The notes under the pieces are model-generated. The model was not told the origin of the DNA and searched no databases. It worked only from the letters and a program-made list of their open reading frames with translations. Positions 50,204 through 62,200 of a DNA stretch of 64,000 nucleotides are shown in pieces. Where the stretch lies: NCBI GenBank assembly GCA_040954595.2, contig CM082591.2, positions 1,054,001 through 1,118,000 of the forward strand. The letters are read 5' to 3'. Every line of letters starts with the position of its first letter. Position 1 is the first letter of the stretch. A program made the translations under genes and the position numbers. This DNA comes from Balanoglossus misakiensis (taxonomy: Eukaryota > Hemichordata).

Positions 50204-53200
50204 TCATTCCATGAAGAATGGTTTCAGGGATTCCTTGAGGGTCCAATTCAGTTCGGGATCCTTCTGCTCGCGGCCTCCGGGTGTTTTCTGGTTCTGAAGG
50301 AAAACTTGATACAGCAAGGGCAACAACTCTGGCCACTGTGACATGGCATCGTCTTTTCTCAAGACAGTCACCTGTTCAGGACACGAAAATAAACACCACA
50401 TGGATGAAATCATATGAACCTTTCACCGCCATTTCCTTCAGTGGAGCCTACCGGGTATACTGGTCAAATTTTGAAATGCAATGAGATCTTTAGGACTGGC
50501 ATGAAAACAAAAATGGTGTGATAGCTTACCAAGTCTGGACGACGTATCGAACATGTTTCTGCCTCTCTGAGTATTTGTTTCAGGATCTCATTGTCTGGGT
50601 TTCTGTGCAAAACAATGCGGACCAATCACAGTGAGAATGTTAATATATATTGTGTTATCAACACACACACACACATATCAGATCACACAACCACATACAA
50701 AATGCATTTATGTACAATAATATTCACTTACATTTCTGTCTGCTCAGTTATAGCAGCTGCGACCTTCTGAAGAAATTCCAACTTCTTGCATGTTTCCCAC
50801 ATGAATGGGTGTCTGTCACCAGAGTTTTAAAAAAACAAGAGAGAATTATTACAGAAATTGTGTCAACAATCTTAAGTCCATGCAAATGGTAAAAAGAGAA
50901 TAACTGAAACACCAGAAAATAACTGTTCCTCAGAATGCCTGCTTTTGCTCTTTTGTCTCCAAATGAATTATTGTCACATCTACACAATGTTTACCTAAAG
51001 ATTTGTCCGATCGACGGACGTTGTCTGCGATCCTTCATCAACATCCATTCAACCAAGTGCTTTGCAACCAGACAGTCTAACTGCATCTTATATTTCCCAT
51101 CCTTGACATTTTGCTGTGTGGCTATGCTTTCTGCCTGAGGACTGAGTTTTCCAAACGGATGCTTTCCGATCGTCAATATATAGTGGACCAGCATACCACA
51201 AACCTGTAAACATGGAATATTTATGAAGACATTACAATTTTCTAACTCTAAACCTATTTTCTAGCTCCAGTTTACACTCACCCAATTTCCACCAAAACAC
51301 ATAACAGCTGAACTACATTTACGCTATATTTTGAATACAACTTGGAATATTTATTTATTTGTGTATTGTATGACTGAAGCATACCTGTATGTCACTCTGC
51401 AGATGACAATCAACTTCTTGATTTTCATTGCTGAATAAAGTTTCTCTTGCTTGCCAACACTCAGTTCCTGTCATATGAACATTGAGTACATTTAGAAAAA
51501 AACGGGTCTTGGTAATTCCATCAAATGTGGATTTGGTTGTCCATGCACTGATTTCGTAAACAGGACGCCTTTAAAACACATTCATGCAAAAATAAAGCCA
51601 GTAGCTAGGTAAACAAATTTTGTATCTGTCTAACTGCCTGTAATCTCAACAAAGGACCTTTATCAAATGGACTTAACGTTACCTGCTCCATATGCTGTCT
51701 GTCGAGTCAGTCTTGTATTGGTCCTGTCCAACTGACGACTGAGTCCAAAATCACTCAGCTTGGCTTTGCCATCACAACCAATCAGAATGTTCTGGGGCTG
51801 AAGAAATAAACACACATGAAATCAATCATCTGTTTTTCATGATCATTTTCAAGTTTTGACTCTCAACCTTCTCCTCACACCAATTTGTCAACCCTACACA
51901 CCTCAATTTTTAATATTTTCTGACAAAAACACCTGTAATGGCGGCCATTTTGACTTGACTACAACTTATCAGCCCCTGTCCACATACAAGGCCACAGTTT
52001 CAGCCTACCCTTATATAACATCTTTCACTTACTTTGAGATCTCTGTGAACAATCCTCTCATCATGCAGGGCTTTCAAACCACGGAACATGTCGACTACCA
52101 GGCGTTTGCGTTCCTCCCATGATATGCTATTATTCTCAGGATTTTCAATGTGCTCAGCCAATGTTCGTTCACACAGTTCCATCACAAGATACACATACTC
52201 ATCATCATTCTCATCATGCAAGAAGTCCTTTGGAGTGAAAAAAAAACAATGCAGAGTCATCTATTAGACGCAGAACACTCAAAAATATCCAATCTTAGAT
52301 CTTAGTTGAGGGTTAGCATAGGTATTTCAGTTGAAATTCCAGCAAACTTATTTTTCATCCAGATTTTTGTCATAGCCTCTTGGGGTTGACAACTCAAGCC
52401 ACTGTCACTTGCCATAAAAAAATAATGTTTTCATTGGGAATATTTTGTCTCGCAAATTTCAACTCAATCCCCAGGTCCTTGGAGTATGAGATTCCATCAA
52501 TCTTAACCTCAGATAAGTAAGGATTGTTGCTGAACCCACAAAACATGTTGGCACATATTAGATTGATATCACAAAAATGTATAAGTTAGGAGTAAAATAC
52601 ATGTACTTACATAATATGTGACAATGTTTGGAGATGACTGGACCTTTTTATAGTCGCTCATTTTGTGTTCTAGATCCTTGTGCTCCATCTTGTCTGGTTT
52701 GAGCATGCGTTTAACTGCAACTTCCAAATCTTTAGAAGCACAGCATCCAAGAAAGATTCTGGTGCCATCATTTCTGAAGAAGACAGCATTTGTAAATAAA
52801 GCTCACTATCTGTAACTTTTGGTTTCATGTTTGACTCCTTTTAGTTTTAGCAAGATTGAATGCCTCGTATTTATCTTCTCAACATACCGGTAGTCCATTT
52901 GCGAATAATCATTACTGAGTTGTTCTCAAGTCCAGACATGATTCAATTTATCAACAATGCCTTATGAAAAATATCCACAAATGTAACATGCACATTTTGA
53001 TATATCTTCATTTTATATTGACTTACCCATCTGCTATTTTGAAGTCCGTTGACTTTCCAACTTTGTAGGGCCCCAGTTCTTTAAACATTTTCTTTTGAGT
53101 TTCAGCTTTCAACTTTTCCATCTTTGCTTCCCACACAGAGCTCTTGGAAACAACCTGCGACTGGAAAGTTGCAAAACAGGAGAAGACTTTCATGAAGTTC

Positions 53201-56200
53201 ACAATCTCAAATTATTGACTCAATGCCCCATTATTTAGTGTGACTGTGTCTCGGCAAGGTGCCCATGAGGTTTACTTCTCATATGCCAATCAAAGTATCT
53301 AGGTTTAGATTACTTTGCAACATTTGGCTACATTGCTTCTTTTAGTCTTAAATGTCTGGTGTATGTAGCTCAAGATAAATACAGTATCTTTTTCCCTTAT
53401 AAGTTCAAACACACCCATAGGATGATAGCATGATAATTAGCATATTTCTCACCTGGTTTGTCTCTTCACCAGGTGCATCACCTCCCCTATTCTCAAATGA
53501 TCCATGTCCCTCATTGCTATGGCGATCAGTACGGACCCTTTTTGCTGGTTGTGTTTCCGGTTCAGCAAGGCCTCGTTTGGCATTTCTTTGTCGGTTATGA
53601 GACTGGTTGGAGCTGTCAATCTCTGCAGGCTCTCCAGCAGTATCTGTTGAAAAGTGTCCCTCATTGCTATGGCGATCAGTACGGACCCTTTTTGCTGGTT
53701 GTGGTTCCGGTTCAGCATGGCCTCGTTTGGCATTTCTTTGTCGGTTATGAGACTGGTTGGAGCTGTCAGGCTCTGCAGGCTCTCCAGCAGTATCTGTTGA
53801 AAAGTAGAAATGAAAGTATTGAAACATATTTTGAAACATTTTCGACTTTTGCATGGCACGTACAACAGGTTTTGTTGAGAAGCTAAAGACTGAACATTTC
53901 AAAAAGACATCCAGAGTAGAATAAGAAACCAGAGTTGATGCATGGCAGAAATATGGTGAAAGAAAGAGCCAAAAATTAGATTTACTCTGAATTTACAACA
54001 TATCATTTCTTCGAGGTCTAACTATACAGTGAGTTGTCAACCTTTTACCCAGAATGCAATTAACATGTGATTTGACACCCTAGCATGGAGTTAAAACCAA
54101 TTAAGGAGGTAGCCAGAATTACCTGTACCGGTAGTACTGAGGATTTCACTGAGAAAGTCATCTTGGGAATTTTTCAGTTCATTTATCAGGTCTTCTTTGA
54201 GACGGTGTGACACTTTAAAGGCAGTTTTCCGTCCCTTTTCATGTGTGATCTTCTGTGTGATACTCTCAACCCACGTCTTGACGTCCTCCTTGATGTTAGC
54301 AGAATGCAAGCCAACATCGACACAACTATTGAAGTAATGGTCCGTGCCCGGGAAAATCTTCATCAGGAAATCTGCAATTCCGGAACAAGTAGGTACCAGC
54401 GCTGGAAATCCTGCCTGCATTGCAAAATACACCGGAAAGTTGAACGGATCTTGCTTTTCCGGAGCAACAAGCAACACACTCTGCAAAAGGCAGGATTCGA
54501 TATTCTCCATCAAGACTGGTGCTGAATTCACATTTATTTTCAACCACCTTGAGTCGGCTTCTTCATTCAGATAACGTGAAAAGTTTCCACGAACACTGTC
54601 TTTCACTCCGTACAAACTCCAGTAGGGAACATAATGCTCATTCATTAAACCATAGTTGGTGGCAACTTCACCGATGGCCTTTGCGATGACTTGAAAACGG
54701 TCAAAATCAGCCTCAGACTCGACCTCGCAAAGGGTCAAAATCTGTTTCTCATTATCGTCAGGCAATGGCTGCACATTTATGTCAGTGAACATGTCCATTG
54801 CTGGCGGCATGTAGCAGTAATGCTTCGGTCTCTTCTTCAAAGCATTGTACTTCACTTCAAAATGGTCATACACAGAACGGCCGAGGGAGAAGACAGCATC
54901 AGCTTCTTCAGCATAACCAACAGAGACACCGATGTCCTGAGGAACTTCGAGATTAAAGAGTATCAGTTTTGCTGTTGGGGCGATGCCTTTCTTGATCTTG
55001 ATGCAGGCTGCTGTGAGTTCCTTCTCTTGCCCCGTCACCAGATATCCGACCACGACATCGACCTTGCCTTTCAGATCCGTCTCCAACTGAGGATACAGAC
55101 TGTGATGCAGTGCAGATAGCCACTTGATGGACGGCTCGAAACTAAGATCAGCAACCACGCTTTCCCGAGGATGAACCACAGTGACACCACTGTCTCGAGT
55201 GAAGTCCTGTTGAGAGGCCTTCAGAGATGTGGTGTACGTCGTTGCACCTTCCTTGGTCAACAATTCGGCCAGGTTCTTATTGACAACTGCCAGTCTATTA
55301 ACTTCATTGGACCACTTACTGCTGATGAATAAGACTGTTTTGCCTGCAACACAGTTGACAAACCAAACATAAATGCTAGAGTATTAACCCTCTTCCTGCC
55401 AGGGACGTTAAACAGCCCTGTTAAGAAGTTAAACCATTTCATTGGTCATTTTTCCACTTAACCTATTCTCAACATCTTCAAAAGGCTCACAAACAATATT
55501 TGATATATGCTTGCGATTTTGCATATAATTGAATCCACCTAAAAATGCATCAAATCTCACTGGTTTTTATTGGATTGGCTACAGATGGTTGCATACATGA
55601 ATGTCATACACTCAAAGAACCTCCTTACCATGACAGCTTACAGTCGACACTTGGAGTTGGTAATCTTGAGAAGTGTCACGGAGTTCTTGGTCGTTAGAAT
55701 AAGAACTTCTGGAACTTTGTTGGGGAACTACAGAGGCTGCCATCTGCTGGGCTGGTGTCGATGATATAGTTAGCATCTGCTGGGTTGGTGCAAGTGATAT
55801 GCCTGGCATCTGCTGGGTTGGTGCAACTGATATGCCTGGCATCTGCTGGGTTGGTGCAAGTGATATGCCTGGCATCTGCTGGGTTGGTGCAACTGATATG
55901 CCTGGCATCTGCTGGGTTGGTGCAAGTGATATGCCTGGCATCTGCTGGACTGGTGCAACTGATACAACAGGTTGTTGAATGTCGCCACTTGCTCTTTGTA
56001 CACCAATATTACCATTTATCTGCTCATCAGAATCTATAAACCTAGTCTCAGCTTCCTTCACCACCTCCCCGTAATCAAAATCACGGTCAAACCCTTTCTC
56101 AAACCGAACTTTCACATTCCTACTTAAGTTGTTACAGTCGGCAATTTCAAACAGTTTGATCAGTACATCATTCTTCTTTTTTGTCAAACTATCATATTTT

Positions 56201-56504
56201 GTTAACACTTCAAACAACTTGTAGGGATTATGTTCAATCTTCTCAATATCCCTCACAGATATTTTGCGATTTTCAAGTCCCTTTAATGCATCCTTCATGC
56301 GATTCAGTTCATCTGAAACAAATGAGAAAATAACTTTTGAATATATTTTGTCATCTACCATTTTAAGCTCTCAATCTAATGAAAACCCTCCAATAAAAAC
56401 TAAAATAGTTAGCCTATTGGAAAAGTACTCATCTTGTTCTTACCTTGTCCGATATCCTCTGCCAACCTAAGTAAGTAGACAATGAAGGGATCAAAACCTG
56501 CCAT
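50204..56504 (-). CDS. Fusion protein: DED-like + GT4-like glycosyltransferase + IRE1/RNase L-type kinase, 13 exons, ~1175 aa
   Basis: Exons 56504-56444, 56312-55629, 55343-54123 (or 54129), 53793-53453, 53160-53027, 52773-52611, 52227-52033, 51797-51683, 51467-51385, 51203-50995, 50812-50732, 50602-50530, 50371-50204; all phases fit. Residues 1-95 resemble a death effector domain: FDPFIVYLLRLAEDIGQDEL and LFEVLTKYDSL align with FADD. Next come seven 11-residue repeats, then at ~249-650 a GT-B/GT4-like domain (VLFISSKWSNEVNRLAVVNK; PFNFPVYFAMQAGFPALVP) whose usual E-x7-E motif is altered. A twice-repeated 50-residue basic linker follows. The kinase (~800-1070) has VAVKRM, HRDLKPQNIL, SDFGLSR, GTECWQARE (APE altered) and IGKHPFG, and ends RHPFMW as in IRE1. 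The ~105-residue end shows no KEN RNase motifs. No signal peptide or helix: cytosolic. Role inferred as innate or cell-death signalling; unproven. Confidence 0.85.
53505..53804 (-). repeat. 150-bp in-frame tandem duplication including a splice acceptor
   Basis: 53505-53654 and 53655-53804 are nearly identical 150-bp units (50 codons). The unit contains the end of the preceding intron (CTTTTCAACAG). In the inner copy that stretch is now coding (reads FSTD); the outer copy still serves as the acceptor of this exon. Confidence 0.9.
55741..55971 (-). repeat. Coding minisatellite, 7 x 33 bp
   Basis: Units start at 55741, 55774, 55807, 55840, 55873, 55906 and 55939. Units 2-6 differ only at one base (caaG/caaC), alternating to give a 66-bp higher-order repeat. 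Minus-strand translation alternates MPGISLAPTQQ and MPGISVAPTQQ, linking the DED-like and GT4-like domains. Confidence 0.95.
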
Positions 56505-57162
56505 TTTAGATCACAAAATCACCAGCCCTTGGGTTCAAGAGTATTCACCACTCATCACCTGCAGACTTGATAATACGAGTTTCCAAATTATAAACCAGTT
56601 TCTATATAACTATAAGCGCAACTACGGTGCTGCATATGACGTGCAGTACACGTTTGGTTCTCTGTGAGACTAACAAAAGAGTTAGGCCATTAAAAAAATG
56701 GCGGGCTGCAAAGCCCCTCCACGACCTGGCCCACTAACAATACATGGCGTAAAGCAAACTGTTGTGTAATAAATTTTTAACGGGTCTTCAGACTTTGTAC
56801 ATGTACTACTACTTACCTGTAGTTTTCCACAGGGAAGGAACTTAACGGCAAATTCGAAGTGGATAGATGAGAGCACGGAGACTATGATGAGAAAATGAAA
56901 CTAACAAGTTTAACAACAGTCCGTTCGGGGAAACCCCAATGACGTCATCGAGCTTCTGGGAATTTCCCAAAATCATGTAGTGGTACTGTTGGGTCTGCGT
57001 CGCGTCCAAACACCTCTTATTCCTTGACCACGATAGTTATTTCCTCGGAAAGTGTGTGATTTACATTTCTCTGATGCGGAGATACAATGAGTTTAGCTTT
57101 GCTTGTGCAGCATAAACTCATACACAATCCAGTCGGAGTTTGAAAAACCCCGCTCGCCAGCA

Positions 57163-57438
57163 GCCGCCATGTTGTTTATGTTGTTGAGTTTATTTTTAGA
57201 TTAAAATGGCGGACAAGCGCATTGCGCCCTCTTACGTTAGAACACGATATAACCAACCTATGAAACCATAGTAACCAACCATACGTGAACAGCCATAGGC
57301 TCTCGCATAATTTTGCAGTGAAATTAGATGTTACTACCACAAGTAAAGAGAAACAATCTACACAGAATATGATGTGACGCCAACGGACTTGAAAATCTCT
57401 ATATTCACGGTCGATCCAAAGATTTCCAAAATGGCGGC
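57163..57438. promoter_or_regulatory. Cluster of YY1-type sites
   Basis: GCCGCCATGTTG (57163-57174, minus-strand match), AAAATGGCGGAC near 57203, and CAAAATGGCGGC (57427-57438). Likely promoter sequence of the fusion-kinase gene or an unseen transcript. Confidence 0.4.
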
Positions 57439-57876
57439 ACGCGCGAATCCATTGTGCTTGGAGACACCAACTATCCTACCCTTTTTTCGTGCTTTCTTTG
57501 TGTTCATTCGGGGTTGTCATTTTTATTTTTCGGATATTAAGATGTCATGCGATTCGGCAATAAACTCTAATTCATCCAAAACTTAAAACTTTCAAGGCAT
57601 ATTACGTACACATTTTAGTACCACTTCGGAAGTAAGTAGCACTTGATTTTCAACCCATTCGAAGCCCTACAAGTACATGATGCCATTCATACCGCCACAG
57701 TTCCCCCCAATGACTGCCCTGTGTTATAAAAGCGGGGGATTGCCGCCCATTATGTAATAGGCCTAAATAGTTTATTAACCATTCAAATTGCACGACTGCA
57801 AATGGGTATTCAAGCAGGCAGTACTAGTATCTCATTACCCTGCTCATTACCCAGTACCTCCATGCTCTTCCTCAGC

Positions 57877-57894
57877 TGACGTCAGTGCCACGTG
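57877..57894. promoter_or_regulatory. CRE and E-box pair
   Basis: TGACGTCA (57877-57884) followed 4 bp later by CACGTG (57889-57894). A donor-like site about 100 bp on suggests a start site for ACCS here. Inferred. Confidence 0.4.
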
Positions 57895-58271
57895 ATCACG
57901 TAAACAGACATTGCACTTAACACAAATTCACATCCACTGTCGGACATAAACTAAAGAATATTCAAGGACTGGACGCTAAAGACTGTTTGTGCAAGGTACG
58001 TATAGAAGATACAAGGAGCAGGTGACTGTGCTATAGACAGTCAGTAGTCTCGGTTACCCAGACCCGGAAGAAGCAGGGGGTCTGGGTATCGGGGACGACA
58101 AGGTCAGTGGTATGACCACTATGCGAGTCAATCATTTAGGTCATGTATGGTCATTGGCGAGATGACATTCACGGTACGTACCGTCGTAGTTGAGTGCGTG
58201 GTGTAATACTAGTATAGTAAAACAAAATAAACACAACGCGCCCGACTTCAATGACACGGGCGTCTATGTTA

Positions 58272-58450
58272 AAGGTATACGGTCACCTATATACGCCCAT
58301 ATATGTCTGAAACGGCGTATTTGAGTGTTCTAAAGAACATATGGTGGCGCTCTTTTTTCGCGTGTGTAACCCAATAAAAATCTGTGATTGGCTAGATCTG
58401 AAGTTACCTTGGTAACTGTAGATAATTTTGCAAAGTTGACCGTATACCTT
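58272..58450. mobile_element. 179-bp inverted-repeat element (AAGGTATACGGTCA ends)
   Basis: Perfect 14-bp inverted ends AAGGTATACGGTCA (58272-58285) and TGACCGTATACCTT (58437-58450). No coding capacity. No clear target duplication, so superfamily unassigned. Confidence 0.65.
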
Positions 58451-59258
58451 GAACGATAAGGTCAAGGAACAAATAATTGAGCCTACTGCAATAATCTTTG
58501 ATCATGACGGAGACTTTTCTTTGGCCTATTTATTACAATTGTACGCATACAACCTTGGGTCTTTGGGATCATCACAAACATCGCGATATCAATCATTTTG
58601 TCCACCACAATTTCTCCTGTTGGTCGATTACTTCACATGCGCTCTTTTATTTTGGGTTTTATATATAGCTCATTCAAATTTTGCAGAGTCATCCGCAGTA
58701 AAAATGCAACGGAGCCACGAAATCCAACAAATATCGTCACATCGACTAAAAATATGACTTTGAAAGCTAGAACCTCGAATATTTTTGACTTTTAAGGCAG
58801 AAAAACGTAAGAACCAGGATTTTTGTTAAGAACCACGGCAACGTGTATAAATTCCTATCTAAGAACCTTGATGAAATCGTTAGTTTCAAATCCACGGTCG
58901 GAACCACGAAAAATAAAAGAAAACAAACTTTACCTGTAACTCTCTTTTAAAACTCGCTACAAATATAGAAATGTTTTCCTTTAGATAATTTTAACAGTTT
59001 TTAAAGGGGCGAAACCCAAAATAAATGAGCAGGCGTTTATTATATATTCCTTCCTTCAAACGGTGATTTATAGTTAACTGTGTTGAGAACGCCTTTTGTC
59101 CCGTCTCTATCTGTACCTGCCGTATTTTAATGCTTTCCAGTATACATGTACATATGCGACACTGAGCTCGATTTGCTATATATTGATCTCACATTCCTAG
59201 CGGTCAGGAAAGTGTGAGGAATAATTCTGTTTTCAACTTCAAGTAGTCACTCGCAACC

Positions 59259-62200
59259 ATGGCAAGCAACGTGACTCGTTCAGTTGGTGCAGGAAGCATT
59301 TTGTCCACACGAGGTCAGAAAATCACGGGAAACACAAGTCTACTGGAAGACGGATTCATGAAGTGTTATGCAAACCCATACGACGAAAACACAAATCCAG
59401 AGGTAAGTTCTCATGGTTTAGGATCATTTCAACTGCCTTTCGGATGAAACTGATGGAATTTTAAGAACAATTGTTTAGTATACACGTGGAATTAAACCAT
59501 GATTTGATGCGGTTTCGGAAATATCAGAAGGTCGTAGTATAAATCGAAAGGCGATTTTGAGGGGATACTTCATAATCATGTAACACCCAATTGAGCGATT
59601 ATTTTTGCCAAACCCGAGCACGTTCGTACAGAGCGCGAAAAACATACGTATTGGGCCTATTGGTTTATTTTTGTGGTATGAATTCAGAGGTCGTCAATAA
59701 CCAAATAAGTTTAAATAAGTTGAATTTTGTTATTACTGAACATATTCTTGTAAAAACGATTATGAGGTTGAACGTCATTATGAGAGTAAAGATATCACCT
59801 TGACTACTATTATAATCATATACGGATTCAGAAAGGGGGATTCAACTTATTTTCAGGGCGTTATCAATGCTGGGACCGCTGAAAACACAATATCCCAAGA
59901 TCTTGTAGCGGAGAAGGTACGTCAATATTCAAACAGTCTGGACAGTGTTGTATATGAAAAATGATGAGTGCGTGGTCTATTAACGTTGTCAGAAGTTTCA
60001 GAAGTTACTGTTCTCTTAGAAACTTGACTATATGCACGTCTTCTTACGGGAGCTTTCAACTTCATGCAGAATTATTGTTTTAACGTTACTTTTCCAGTTA
60101 TCTCAACTAAAACCACCGTACTTAGAAAACCCTGATTTACTTCGTTACCAAAACTTCGCCGGTATTGAGCCATTCAGAAAAACACTGGCTTCCTTCCTGA
60201 CAAAGTATGCGAAAGCGCCTACTGAACTTGACCCGGACAATGTAAGTATGTAGAAGATTTGGATTTTACTCTTTTATCGGTGTTGACTGACTTTGGTTGG
60301 TGTTTAATCGACTGTTATTGTCGTCTCATCGGTTGTTATAAGTTTCTCAACTTGAGGAAGAGTTTAAATATCACTATGTTCCCGTTGATGGCCAAACCAG
60401 TGCGGCAACTGGATAATTAATATCTTTATGCGTATTTTTCTGAGACAGCTGATGGTTGCCAATGGTTGTGGATCGTGTATAACAATGCTTTCCACAGTTC
60501 TTTGTGACCCAGGAGGTAAGTATTAAATGGATATGTCACATGTTTTAGTAGGTCTACTTTCGAAAATGCTAGATGGCGGTTGAATTGGATGCGTTTTATT
60601 CCAGTTTATTAGGATCACTATTGTGTTCACCGCTTTAGACTCATTAGATGCGTTCAAAATTTCCATTCTGTTTTGGAAATTAATGCTGCTTTGAACACTT
60701 TTTTTTGCGATAGAGATTATAATTATAAGGATATTAGGTCTTTTCCTGTTGATTAGTCATACAATAACATAGTATAACTCTGTTATCGCTTCAGACGCCT
60801 GGTTGATACCATCGCCGTATTACGGAGCTATCCTAGATGATAGTTATCGACTTCCGCAGGTGAATGTAGTGCAGGTCGATTTAAACAGCCAGGTAGGCTA
60901 TTACTACTACTGAAAGATTCCCCAGCACAGCCAAATAGTACACACTAACCCCGTAACTTTGTTCGTGGGTTAATATCCACCACAGAAAATTTCATGACTT
61001 ACCTTTCATACACCGACTTCTATATGGTTGTCCTTTTCTCTCGAGGCTCTGGTTTCCATCCTCGGAATTGAAATGAAGGCTGTTGACACTCAACGACGAA
61101 CTCCATCTTGACCACGTCGCCTGCCATTTTGACAACCGGTACTTAGCATATTATGTAACATGCTATGCATCTTGGGATCCTGTTTGCATGAAGCATGTGA
61201 TGCAGACTATTTATAACTGGTCGTGTCATTTGCCACGACAGGTGTCTGAAGAAAACGGAAAGCCATTCCAGCTGACAGTGGATAAGTTAGAGCATGCGTT
61301 GCAGCAAGCCACACTGGAGGTACCCGTAAAAAATATTGGACTCATTTACCCGATTGATCAGACTAAAGATAATGGTACACTACATGAAAATATAGCACAG
61401 AAGAGAAGAGAACGGCACTGCAGAACACAATAGCAAATAAAAGCACGTCAGAGTATAGAATAAAAAAAATAGAATAACACAATACAGTACAGTACAGTGC
61501 AACCGTTCGTACAGAGCAGAAAATAAAACAGCACAAGACAAGAATACATACATGTATAATAAACTACATTACAATATATTTGAATTGAAATGAAATGGAT
61601 AACAGTTAATTTTATCAATTTGTAGGGCGTTAACGTTCGAGGCCTATTTCTTATGAATCCAGGAAACCCAATTGGTGACATCTTCTCTGAACAACTTTTG
61701 AAAGATTGTTTAGAATTTGCCAGTAGGTAAGAGCACCAGTTATTGAATCTAAATGCTTGTTGAACTGCACACGTGTATCAGAAGTGGATTGATAATAGGG
61801 ATATAGGTTGGAAAAAGAATATGGCCGCCTCCATCGAACTGTGTTGAAGCTCATGGAACAGTCTGTTAAAAGCGATAGGGTGAAAAAAATGTTGGTCCAA
61901 GTAGAAAGAGTGCTGTGCACGTATAACATAACGATTTGTGTTAATCTAAAGTAATCACAACTCCCCGAAAATCATGTTTTGCGCGAGACATATGCTTTCC
62001 TTTTCACTTCATGCAGACACAAATTGCACGTGGTACTTGATGAGATCTACATGTTGTCGGTGTTTGATGAAAACACGCCGTTCGTCAGTGTTCTCAGCTT
62101 AGACAACTTGCCAGATCCAGAAAGAACTCATTTCATTTGGGGATTTTCCAAGGTGCGTGCTGTGTCCAAAATATGCATGCCCGTCCAATGGAGGGTAGTA

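Larger units (their letters stand above)
56505..59258. other. Divergent spacer between the fusion-kinase gene and ACCS
   Basis: No coding exon recognised. It holds a cluster of YY1-type sites, a CRE/E-box pair, a donor-like GCAAG|GTACGT near 57995 (candidate ACCS non-coding exon) and an inverted-repeat element at 58272-58450. Confidence 0.4.

Noticed and set aside
50204-50812. Calling the fusion protein a complete IRE1 or RNase L
   Set aside because: No lumenal sensor, transmembrane helix, ankyrin repeats or KEN catalytic motifs are present.
53458-53886. 142-codon plus-strand frame
   Set aside because: Antisense of the duplicated linker exon; internal similarity comes only from the 150-bp duplication.
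54241-55119. Plus-strand open frames of 94 and 142 codons
   Set aside because: Antisense shadows of the large GT4-like exon; no domains or splice signals of their own.
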